Program-made: the position numbers and the translations under genes
Notes under the pieces: generated by a model
Databases searched by the model: none
Told to the model about the DNA's origin: nothing
Seen by the model: the letters and a program-made list of their open reading frames with translations, nothing else
In this document: positions 52,005 through 59,428 of the stretch, piece after piece
Layout of the letters: each line of letters starts with the position of its first letter
Numbering within the stretch: position 1 is the stretch's first letter
Source of the DNA: Streptomyces griseosporeus
GTDB taxonomy: Bacteria > Actinomycetota > Actinomycetes > Streptomycetales > Streptomycetaceae
Direction of reading: 5' to 3'
Length of the DNA: 64,000 nucleotides
Assembly (NCBI RefSeq): GCF_014656055.1
Contig: NZ_BNBR01000001.1
Location: forward strand, 558,001-622,000

Positions 52005-52853
52005 CTATGCCCGGCTGTCCGGGGCCGCCTCCAGGAAGCGGCGCAGGGACGCCTTCGTAGCGGTCACGAAGGCGTCGCGGGTGGTGTCGTCGAGGGCGTC
52101 CAGGGAGAGGTAGGGGTTGAGGTCTTCCAGCTCCACCAGCAGCAGCCGGCCGTCGGGGGCGCGGCAGGCGTCGACGCGCTGGATGCCGTGGTCCAGGCCG
52201 TTCCAGTCGATGAAGCCGCGGGCGAACTCCAGGTCGGCCGCGGTGGGTTCGTACCGCTCCAGCTCCCAGCGGCGGTCGGGGCGCGGGGCGTACAGGGCGT
52301 ACAGGAAGGTGTCGTCGACGAAGTAGAAGGAGACCTCGTAGGCGAAGTCGACGTGCGGCTGGACCAGGACGTCGCCGGTGACCTCTGTGCGCAGCCGGGC
52401 GGGCGGGACCTTCCGCAGGCCGATGGAGTCGGCGCCCAGCCGCGGTTTGACGACGTACTCGGCGGCCTCGGGCAGCAGGTGCAGGTCCTCGGCGCGGTCG
52501 ACGGTGGGGATCACGGGGTGCCCGGCGGCGGTCAGCTCCAGCAGGTACCGCTTGCCCGCCATGTCGCCGCGCCCGGTGGGCGGGTTGTACAGGCGGACGC
52601 CGCCGGCCAGCGCGCGGGCGCGCAGAGCGCCGTAGGCCTCCGGGTGGGTGAGGACGGGCCCGCTGTTGCGGACGACGACGGCGTCGAAGCCGTCCGCCAG
52701 CGCCGGAGCGTCCCCCGGGTGGCACAGGGCCAGGTCGAAGTCCTCGCGCAGGCGGGAGGTGAGGAAGACGTCCTCGTCGCCGTAGCGGCGCCCGCGGGCC
52801 GGGTAGGCCAGGTCGGTGACGTAGAGAAGGCGGGGCCGGCGGGGCTGCGACAT
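52005..52853 (-). CDS. ATP-grasp domain protein (unlinked to a peptide)
   Basis: 282 residues from ATG 52853 with CAGGAGAA upstream; the open frame extends upstream but runs into the TetR operator region. ATP-grasp pattern: VYNPP-like loop (RLYNPPTGRGDMAGKRYLLE, about 87-106), KPRLGADSIG (about 135-144), and the metal-binding end VELEDLNPYLS (about 244-254, Glu-x-Asp-x-Asn). Similar to glutathione-synthetase-like ligases. No precursor peptide is adjacent, so its substrate is unknown. Divergent from the TetR gene and within reach of its operators. Confidence 0.75.
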   Translation of the reverse strand: MSQPRRPRLLYVTDLAYPARGRRYGDEDVFLTSRLREDFDLALCHPGDAPALADGFDAVVVRNSGPVLTHPEAYGALRARALAGGVRLYNPPTGRGDMAGKRYLLELTAAGHPVIPTVDRAEDLHLLPEAAEYVVKPRLGADSIGLRKVPPARLRTEVTGDVLVQPHVDFAYEVSFYFVDDTFLYALYAPRPDRRWELERYEPTAADLEFARGFIDWNGLDHGIQRVDACRAPDGRLLLVELEDLNPYLSLDALDDTTRDAFVTATKASLRRFLEAAPDSRA

Positions 52854-52918
52854 GCGGGTTCTCCTGCGGGGTCGGTACGGGCAGAGCGTACGGGGCGTCC
52901 TCCGGCGGATCTGCACCG

Positions 52919-52954
52919 GGCACTCAGTACCCCCGATGGAGGGTACTGAGTGCC
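52919..52954. promoter_or_regulatory. Duplicated TetR operator in the divergent promoter
   Basis: Two 13-bp sites, GGCACTCAGTACC (52919-52931) and GGTACTGAGTGCC (52942-52954), each a pseudo-palindrome GGYACT-S-AGTRCC and together a perfect 14-bp inverted repeat with an 8-bp spacer. Centres are 23 bp apart. It lies 32 bp before the TetR start and 65 bp before the ATP-grasp start. Confidence 0.75.
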
Positions 52955-52985
52955 ATCCGGGCGTCCCGGGTGCTACGTTCCGTGC

Positions 52986-53720
52986 ATGAGCTCCAGCAGT
53001 GCGGCATCCGGGCGGGACGACAGGGACGGGACGGCGGGCGGGCGGCCGCCCATGCGGGAGGCGCTGGTCGCGGCGGCGTTCCGGCTGTTCCTGGAGCGGG
53101 GCTACGAGCAGACCACCGTGGACGACATCGTGGCGCTGGCCGGGGTGGGACGGCGCTCGTTCTTCCGCTACTTCCCGTCCAAGGAGGACGTGGTCTTCCC
53201 CGACCACGAGCGGTGCCTGGCGGACATGACCGCCTTCCTCGCGGCGAGCGGCGAGGAGCACGAACCGCTTGCGCGGGTGTGCGACGCGGCCCGGCTGGTG
53301 ATGCGCCTGTACACCGAGAACCCGGCCTTCTCGGTGCAGCGCTACCGCCTCACCAAGCAGGTGCCGGGGCTGCGGGCCTACGAGCTGTCGGTGGTGTGGC
53401 GCTACGAGCGAGCCTTCGCCGAGTACCTGCGCGGGCGTTTCGCCGGCCGCCCCGACGGCACCCTGCGCGCGGACGTGATCGCGGCGGCCGTGGTGGCGGC
53501 GCACAACAACGCGCTGCGCTCCTGGCTGCGCTCGGACGGCGAGGGCGACGCGAGCGACGCGGTGGACCGCGCGCTCGGGTACGTGCAGTCCGCCTTCGGC
53601 GAGCCGGCCCCGGCGTCGCCCGCCGAGACGCCCGAGGACGTGGTGGTCGTGGTGTCCCGGCGCGGGGCGCCGCTGTGGCGGGTGGTGCAGGAGATCGAGT
53701 CGACGCTGGCCCGGGACTGA
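52986..53720 (+). CDS. TetR-family transcriptional regulator
   Basis: 244 residues from ATG 52986. N-terminal helix-turn-helix: MREALVAAAFRLFLERGYEQ (about 23-42), TTVDDIVALAGVGRRSFFRY (about 43-62). A ligand domain follows, with a ~30-residue C-terminal extension (PETPEDVVVVVSRRGAPLWR). Flanked on both sides by the same duplicated 13-bp operator, so it likely represses itself, the ATP-grasp gene and the downstream OB-fold gene. Confidence 0.9.
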   Translation: MSSSSAASGRDDRDGTAGGRPPMREALVAAAFRLFLERGYEQTTVDDIVALAGVGRRSFFRYFPSKEDVVFPDHERCLADMTAFLAASGEEHEPLARVCDAARLVMRLYTENPAFSVQRYRLTKQVPGLRAYELSVVWRYERAFAEYLRGRFAGRPDGTLRADVIAAAVVAAHNNALRSWLRSDGEGDASDAVDRALGYVQSAFGEPAPASPAETPEDVVVVVSRRGAPLWRVVQEIESTLARD

Positions 53721-53737
53721 GCCCGCCGAAATTCAGG

Positions 53738-53772
53738 GTACGGAGTGCCTTTACGCATGACACTCAGTGCCA
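53738..53772. promoter_or_regulatory. Second pair of TetR operator sites
   Basis: GGTACGGAGTGCC (53738-53750) and GACACTCAGTGCC (53760-53772) are variants of the same 13-bp site, centres 22 bp apart, located just after the TetR stop and about 100 bp before the OB-fold gene. Confidence 0.65.
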
Positions 53773-53869
53773 TAACCTGTGGTCGTGCACGGTCGCACGG
53801 TGCCGCGCACGGCGTGCCCGGGCGCCCCGAGCACGCGGGTTTCCGGCCGAGCGCAGGGAGTTGACCAGC

Positions 53870-54283
53870 GTGTACCACCACTCAGGAACCGCCCTTCAGC
53901 AGGCGAGCGGGTCCGCGGCCGGTGTCCTCCAGCCCCGCTCCGAGGACACGGACGCCATCCTCTACCAGCGCTGCACCTGGTGCGGCACCGCCATGTACCA
54001 CCGGCTGCTGTGTCCGGTCTGCCGCGGCAGCGACCTGCGCACGGAGCGCAGCGAGGGCACCGGCACGGTCCGCCACTCCACCGTGGTGCACCGCAACACC
54101 CCCGCCGCGCGCAATGTCTCCCTGATCGAGATGGCCGAGGGGTTCGTCGTGCGCGGCCGGGTGATGGGCCCGCCGATCGGCATCCACAGCGGCGACCGTG
54201 TCCGGCTGTCCACCGCCAAGGACCCGGTCCGCGGCGAGCCGGTCTTCCAGCTGCTCGACGAGCCGTACCGCGCCTGGAGCTGA
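53870..54283 (+). CDS. Zn-ribbon/OB-fold protein (DUF35 type)
   Basis: 137 residues from GTG 53870 with AGGGAG upstream. An N-terminal rubredoxin-like zinc ribbon, CTWCGTAMYHRLLCPVCRG (two CxxC pairs, about 38-56), is followed by an OB-fold (GTVRHSTVVHRNTP, VVRGRVMGPPIGIHSGDRVR). DUF35 proteins usually partner thiolases or acyl-CoA enzymes; no such gene is adjacent here, so the partner is elsewhere. Preceded by the second pair of TetR sites. Confidence 0.85.
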   Translation: MYHHSGTALQQASGSAAGVLQPRSEDTDAILYQRCTWCGTAMYHRLLCPVCRGSDLRTERSEGTGTVRHSTVVHRNTPAARNVSLIEMAEGFVVRGRVMGPPIGIHSGDRVRLSTAKDPVRGEPVFQLLDEPYRAWS

Positions 54284-54317
54284 CCGGGTCCGACGCGAGC
54301 CCCGGCCGCTCGGGCCT

Positions 54318-54345
54318 GACCCCGTCCGTGGAACCGCCGGGGTCA
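54318..54345. terminator. Possible bidirectional hairpin between convergent genes
   Basis: TGACCCCG (54318-54325) pairs with CGGGGTCA (54338-54345). The right arm includes the phosphatase stop codon. Weak but suitably placed between the OB-fold gene and the opposing phosphatase. Confidence 0.35.
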
Positions 54346-55578
54346 CAGGCGGATGACGACGAGAGCGATGTCGTCGGACACGCCCCCGGCGACATCCAGC
54401 CGGTCCAGCAGGGCGTCGGCCAGCGGGTCGGGGGCGAGGGTCCGGTCCTGGGCCAGGGCGGTGATCAGGCGTTCCAAGCCGACGTCGATGTCCTCGCCGC
54501 GGCGCTCGATGAGCCCGTCGGTGTACAGCACGAGGATGTCTCCCGGCTTGTAGGGAAGCCCGGCCTGGGGGCGGGGCACGTGGTGCTCGCGCGTGCCGAG
54601 GGGCGGGTCGGTGGCGTTCTCCAGCAGGTCGCAGGACCCGTCGGGGTGCAGCAGGACCGGCGGTGGATGCCCGGCGTTGCTGTAGATGATCAGCAGGCTG
54701 CGGGTGTCGATGAGGACCTTCACCGCGGTGGCGGCCATGGCGCCGTCCACGGAGCGGGCGTAGATGCCGAGGACTTCCAGGGCCTGGGCGGGGCTGGGGA
54801 TGGCGCGGATGACGGCGCTCAGGGCGCTGCGGAGCATGCCCATGACGGCCGCGGCGTGCAGACCGTGGCCGACGACGTCTCCGACGGCCACGGCGTAGCG
54901 GTCGGGGGGCAGGTCGACGACGTCGTACCAGTCGCCGCACACGTTCAGTGACGCGGTCGCGGGCAGGTAGCGCACGGCGATGTTGGTGTGCCGGTCCAGG
55001 TCGGGGACGGACAGCATGGCTTCCTGCAGGGTGACGGCGACCTGCTGCTCGCGGGCGTGGGCCTGGCGCAGTTCCTGGTTCAGCCGGTGCAGCTCGCGGG
55101 CGCGCGCGTACAGCTCGGCCGCCATGTTCTCGGTGCGCTCGGACGACTCCTCGCCGGGCCGGCGGGCCGGGGGCGAGCGGACGAAGGCCGTGACGTCCGT
55201 CAGCTGCTGGATGATCCATTTCACCGTGCCGTCGGGTCCGCGGAGGGGGGTGTGGATCACGGACCACCACCGCTCCTCGGGCCCGTCCCGCTCACCGGCG
55301 GCAGGCACGTCGTACCGCCGGAGCACCGGGGTTTCCGGCCTCCCGGTGGCCAGGAGCCGGTGCAGGGTGGCTTTCAGGTCCCGTTCGGCGTCGTCGTGGA
55401 AGCCCGGCTTCTCCGGCAGGGCGTCGAAGAAGTGCTTCCCGGTCAGCTGGTCCTCGGTCCGGCCCGCGGTCCGCAGGCATGCCGGGTTGACGTAGCGGAT
55501 CACCAGGTCCGCGTCCAGCACCAGGTACGGGCTTGGTGCGGCGTCGAAGAACGCCGTGAAATCGATGTCCGCTGTCAT
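54343..55578 (-). CDS. PAS-SpoIIE phosphatase
   Basis: 411 residues from ATG 55578 with GGGGAG upstream. A PAS domain (about 8-125) holding LVLDADLVIRYVNPACLRTA, then a charged coiled-coil linker (about 145-190) and a SpoIIE phosphatase (about 195-410; NVCGDWYDVVDLPPD, VAVGDVVGHGLHAAAVMGML, VLYTDGLIERRGEDI). No transmembrane segment or kinase domain. Expected to dephosphorylate an anti-sigma antagonist in response to a PAS signal. Confidence 0.88.
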   Translation of the reverse strand: MTADIDFTAFFDAAPSPYLVLDADLVIRYVNPACLRTAGRTEDQLTGKHFFDALPEKPGFHDDAERDLKATLHRLLATGRPETPVLRRYDVPAAGERDGPEERWWSVIHTPLRGPDGTVKWIIQQLTDVTAFVRSPPARRPGEESSERTENMAAELYARARELHRLNQELRQAHAREQQVAVTLQEAMLSVPDLDRHTNIAVRYLPATASLNVCGDWYDVVDLPPDRYAVAVGDVVGHGLHAAAVMGMLRSALSAVIRAIPSPAQALEVLGIYARSVDGAMAATAVKVLIDTRSLLIIYSNAGHPPPVLLHPDGSCDLLENATDPPLGTREHHVPRPQAGLPYKPGDILVLYTDGLIERRGEDIDVGLERLITALAQDRTLAPDPLADALLDRLDVAGGVSDDIALVVIRL

Positions 55579-56015
55579 CACGCGCTCCCCGTGGCCGTGA
55601 GCGCGACCGTCTGCATCCAATCTACGGGCATTCCGGTGCCCGGGCTCGTTCCCGTGGTCATCACCCGGCACCCGCCCCCGACCGGGTTCCGGAAGCCGCC
55701 GCCCAGCAGCCGGGGCCTCGCCGGTCGGTCACGCCCCGCGGCCGGAGCCCCGCCCGTCGGCCACGCCCGGGCTTCGGCGGGGCTCGGCGACCGGCCGCGG
55801 AGCCCCGCTCCCCTCCCCCACGCGACGATCCGCCGTGCGCCGTAAGGGAATTGGGCTCGCGGAGAAGGCCGTTTCGGCCAGCGGGCGGCTCCGCACCCGC
55901 CGCTCCGGCGACCTTGAGACAAGATCGCCCGCACAGGCAACCCACAGCTTCCGCCACCCGTCCTCCCGGGCACGAGAGGGCCCCGACTGACCGACGGGGC
56001 GCCTGAGGACGGGGT
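55579..56015. other. Gene-free 437-bp divergent promoter region
   Basis: Separates the PAS-phosphatase (minus) and the secreted hydrolase (plus). No frame with a plausible start, ribosome site and family was seen. The stretch is less repetitive than other gaps here; a GTAAGGGAATTGG patch at about 55843-55855 is the only AT-richer piece. Promoters for both genes are presumed. Confidence 0.5.
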
Positions 56016-58799
56016 GTGAGGAGTGAACCATTGCATTTCGCCCGGCGAATAGGGGTGACCGCCGCGGCGGTCCTCGCCTTGGCGGGGGCCGTGCCGGCGG
56101 CGGCCCGGGCGGCGGGACCGCCCGGCGACGCACCGGTGGCGGCCGACGGGAACAGTCTGCCGCCCGACTGGCGGATCACCGGGGAGGGCGCCGAACGGAG
56201 ACTGGAGTGGCGGGCCGCGGCCGAGGTGCCGATGGGGGACGCCCGCGTGGAGTTCCGCAGCGGTGACCGGCTGCTCGGGGTGCCCGCCCCGCAGCGGGAC
56301 GGCCGTACCTTCCGGCTGCCGCTGGAGAAGGCCCGCACGACGGCGCTGACGGACCTTCAGGTGACGGCCGGCGGGCGTCGGCTGGACGCGGCGGACGGGC
56401 CGTCGGCCCGGCAGGGCCTGCGCGGCCCCGCCCCGGCCGCGCCGCCCGCCGCGCTCCCGGCGGCCCGGATCGACCCGGGCCGGCCGGGTGCGTACCGCAC
56501 GGTGAGCGGCGAGTACGCCCTGCCCCCGGTACGGCTGCCCGGTTTCGCGGCGCCGGTGGAGATGCGTGCCGAGGTGGTGGCGCCCAAGGGGGTTCGCGGG
56601 CCGCGCCCGCTCGCGCTGTTCCTGCACGGCCGGCACGCGACCTGTTACCGCGGCGGCGAGGTGACCGGCGACTGGCCCTGCGCGACGGGGGCGAGGCCGA
56701 TCCCGAGCCACCGCGGCTATCTGCGCGACCAGCAATTGCTGGCGTCCCAGGGCTATGTGACGGTCTCGATCGCCGCCAACGGCATCAACGGGCAGGACTG
56801 GGCGGCCGAGGACGGCGGCGCGCAGGCGCGCTCCTCGCTGGTCCGGCAGCACCTGGCCCGCTGGGCCGACTGGGCCGCCCGCCCGGCGACCGCACCGGCC
56901 GCCGTACGCAACGCGCCGACCGCGGACCTGTCCCGGGTCCTGCTCGTCGGCCACTCGCGCGGCGGCGAGGGCGTCAACCGGGCCGCGATGGACAGCCTGT
57001 ACCCGCCGCCCGCCGCGCAGGACGGCTACCGCGGCCGGGTGCGCTGGCACATCCGGGGCACCGTGCTGATCGGCCCGACGATCTTCGGGCAAAACCCGGT
57101 GGCGGACGTGCCGTCGGTGACGGTCCTGCCGGGCTGCGACGGCGACGTCTCCGACCTCCAGGGCGAGGTGTACGTCGACGGCACCCGCGGCGTCAGCCAG
57201 GGACGGGCCCTGCACAGCGCGGTGTACGTGGTGGGCGCCAACCACAACTTCTTCAACAGCGAGTGGACGCCGGGCCAGGCCCAGGCGCCCGCCGACGACG
57301 ACTTCTGGGACGACCCGGACGAGCGTGACCCGGTCTGCTCGAAGGGCAGCCGGACCCGGCTCACCGCCGACCAGCAGCACCGGGCGGGCGCCACCTACGT
57401 CGCCACCGCGGCCCGGCTGTTCCTCGCCGGCGACGACCGGGCGCGCGAGCTGCTCGACGGCACCGGACGCAGGGCGCCCTCGGCCGACCCGGCCCGGGTG
57501 CTCACCCACGCGGTCGGCGCGGCACGCGGCGCGGGCTTCCTGCCCGACGGCGGGGTGTCGGTGACCGGCGCGCGGCTGTGCTCGGCGGTGGACACCGATC
57601 CGCGCGTCGCCTGCCTGGGCGGCGACGGCCACGGGATCTCGCCGCACTTCGCGCAGTGGGAGACACCGCGCGAGCAGGGCCGCCGGGCGGTCGCGCTGAA
57701 CTGGTCGGCGCCGGGCACCCCGGCGCGGGTCCGCGCGGCGCGCCCGCTGTCGCTGGCCGGTGCCCCGGAGCTGGCGCTGCGGGTGATCGTGCCGCCGGGC
57801 ACGTCCGGCACGCGCCTCGACGTGGCCGTGGCTGACGCGCGCGGCAAGCGGGCGGTGCTGGGCCAGGTACGGCTCGACGGGCTGCCCGGCAGCGACCGTA
57901 CCGCCTCCTACTGGGCGCGTGAGGTGCGCGTCCCGCTGGCCGCAGCAGTGCGGGCGGGGCTCGACCTGCGCCGGGTCGCCACGCTGGAGCTGACCCCTCG
58001 GTCGGCGTCCGGGCGGGCCTGGCTGATGGACGCCTGGGCCTGGCGGCCCGGCACCCCGGCGGTGCGGGAGGCCGCGCTGCCGCGGGTGGACATCGGGCGG
58101 CTGACGGTGGACGAGGGCGACAGCGGTGTGCGCACCTACCGGGTGCCGGTCCGGGTGTCCGGGCACGGCAGCGGCCAGGTGCGGGTGTACGTCCTCGACC
58201 CGGCCACCGGCGAGGCACGGGACCGGCTGGTGACGGTGCGGCCCGGCGGCCGTGACATCGACGTGCCGGTGCGGGTGACCGGTGACCGGCTCTTCGGCTA
58301 CGACGTCACGCACGACGTGGTGGTGAAGGCGGTGCACGGCGTGGTCGTGGGCGCCCACCGCGGCGGGGTCACCGCGCGCAACGACGACCCGATGCCGCGG
58401 ATCACCGTGACGCCGGTCGCGGACCGGGTGACCGAGGGACAGCCCCTGACCTGGCGGGTCGGGCTGTCCGAACCCGCCGCCGTCGGCATCCAGGTGACCT
58501 TCGCCGTCGCACCGGTCACGGCCGGACCCGAGCTGTCCACCAAGGACGTCGACCCGGCCTGGCTGGAGGAGAACACCGGCGAACGCCCGGACCCCGAGCG
58601 GCCGTTGTCCAAGGTCGAGTACCTCGCCCTGTGGGTGGACGTCCCGGCGGGCTCGACGAGCGCGGAGGTGAGCCTGCCGACGGTCAAGGACACGGTGGCC
58701 GAGCCGGCGGAGTCGGTGCGGTTCCGGATGCTCGGCGAGGACGGTGAACCGCAGAACGGCGGACCGGAGTTGACAGGGACGGTGCTGAACGCGTCGTAA
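56016..58799 (+). CDS. Large secreted alpha/beta hydrolase with C-terminal Calx-beta-like repeats
   Basis: 927 residues from GTG 56016; TTG 56031 with GAGGAG 7 nt upstream is an equally good start. Signal peptide to about residue 32 (VLALAGAVPAAARA). After a beta-rich domain (about 45-170), an alpha/beta-hydrolase core carries FLHGRHATCYRGG (about 205-217) and the nucleophile elbow LLVGHSRGGEGVNRAA (about 308-323), with a histidine region VVGANHNFFNSEW (about 407-419). Residues about 690-920 contain two Calx-beta-like units (LTVDEGDSGVRTYRVPV; ARNDDPMPRITVTPVADRVT). No membrane anchor seen. Substrate unknown, perhaps an ester or polymer. Confidence 0.8.
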   Translation: MRSEPLHFARRIGVTAAAVLALAGAVPAAARAAGPPGDAPVAADGNSLPPDWRITGEGAERRLEWRAAAEVPMGDARVEFRSGDRLLGVPAPQRDGRTFRLPLEKARTTALTDLQVTAGGRRLDAADGPSARQGLRGPAPAAPPAALPAARIDPGRPGAYRTVSGEYALPPVRLPGFAAPVEMRAEVVAPKGVRGPRPLALFLHGRHATCYRGGEVTGDWPCATGARPIPSHRGYLRDQQLLASQGYVTVSIAANGINGQDWAAEDGGAQARSSLVRQHLARWADWAARPATAPAAVRNAPTADLSRVLLVGHSRGGEGVNRAAMDSLYPPPAAQDGYRGRVRWHIRGTVLIGPTIFGQNPVADVPSVTVLPGCDGDVSDLQGEVYVDGTRGVSQGRALHSAVYVVGANHNFFNSEWTPGQAQAPADDDFWDDPDERDPVCSKGSRTRLTADQQHRAGATYVATAARLFLAGDDRARELLDGTGRRAPSADPARVLTHAVGAARGAGFLPDGGVSVTGARLCSAVDTDPRVACLGGDGHGISPHFAQWETPREQGRRAVALNWSAPGTPARVRAARPLSLAGAPELALRVIVPPGTSGTRLDVAVADARGKRAVLGQVRLDGLPGSDRTASYWAREVRVPLAAAVRAGLDLRRVATLELTPRSASGRAWLMDAWAWRPGTPAVREAALPRVDIGRLTVDEGDSGVRTYRVPVRVSGHGSGQVRVYVLDPATGEARDRLVTVRPGGRDIDVPVRVTGDRLFGYDVTHDVVVKAVHGVVVGAHRGGVTARNDDPMPRITVTPVADRVTEGQPLTWRVGLSEPAAVGIQVTFAVAPVTAGPELSTKDVDPAWLEENTGERPDPERPLSKVEYLALWVDVPAGSTSAEVSLPTVKDTVAEPAESVRFRMLGEDGEPQNGGPELTGTVLNAS

Positions 58800-58846
58800 C
58801 CTTGGTGCCGTTGCCGTGAGCGGCGGCGGGGCTTCACAGTGACGGT

Positions 58847-58882
58847 GACGGCCGGTCGTGCCCGTGGGCGCGGCCGGCCGTC
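58847..58882. terminator. Hairpin between convergent genes
   Basis: GACGGCCGG (58847-58855) pairs with CCGGCCGTC (58874-58882) over an 18-nt loop, between the hydrolase stop (58799) and the PPOX-gene stop (58885). Could terminate either strand. Confidence 0.45.
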
Positions 58883-58884
58883 GC

Positions 58885-59271
58885 TCACGTGCCGAGGGTG
58901 ATGCGGATGCCGACCGTCCCGTCCACGCCCCGGCGCAGCCGGCTGCCCAGCAGGGAGAGACGGCCGATCAGGCCGTACTTGCGGGCGAGGAGGCGGCGGT
59001 AGCGGGCCGTGGTCTGCGGGTCGCACAGCTCGGCCGTCGCCGGGACCTGGGCGCCGGTGGGCCTGCCGCGCACGTCGCAGGGGCCGACGAGGACGTCGGC
59101 GCGGGCGCGGATCCGCTTCACCTTCCAGGAGTCGGCCACCGTCCATACCCCGAGCGTGTCGCCGTCGCGCACCACCCACACCGGGGTGGCGACGGCGGTG
59201 CCGTTCTTCCGGTAGCTGGTGAGGAGCAGGTACTTGCCCGCGCCGAGACGTGCGAGGGGGGTGGAGTCCAT
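58885..59271 (-). CDS. PPOX-class (F420/FMN-dependent) pyridoxamine-oxidase-fold protein
   Basis: 128 residues from ATG 59271. The split-beta-barrel pattern YLLLTSYRKNGTAVATPVWV (about 14-33) and VKRIRARADVLVGPCDVRGR (about 50-69) matches actinobacterial F420-dependent or FMN-binding reductases of the PPOX class. Cofactor and substrate are not certain from sequence. Divergent from the S1 protease with about 157 bp between starts. Confidence 0.8.
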   Translation of the reverse strand: MDSTPLARLGAGKYLLLTSYRKNGTAVATPVWVVRDGDTLGVWTVADSWKVKRIRARADVLVGPCDVRGRPTGAQVPATAELCDPQTTARYRRLLARKYGLIGRLSLLGSRLRRGVDGTVGIRITLGT

Positions 59272-59428
59272 GCCCGCAGTGTAGGCAGTGCGAAGGTTTC
59301 CGTCCTTGCGAGCCCCGTCCGGTGCCGGTGAACGCGCCCGGCCCGTGACCCGTATCAGGGGTGGGCGCTCGACGACCGGAGGGCCCCGCGGTGTGACGCC
59401 GCCCGCGCGAAGGTTTCGGGAGCCCTGC

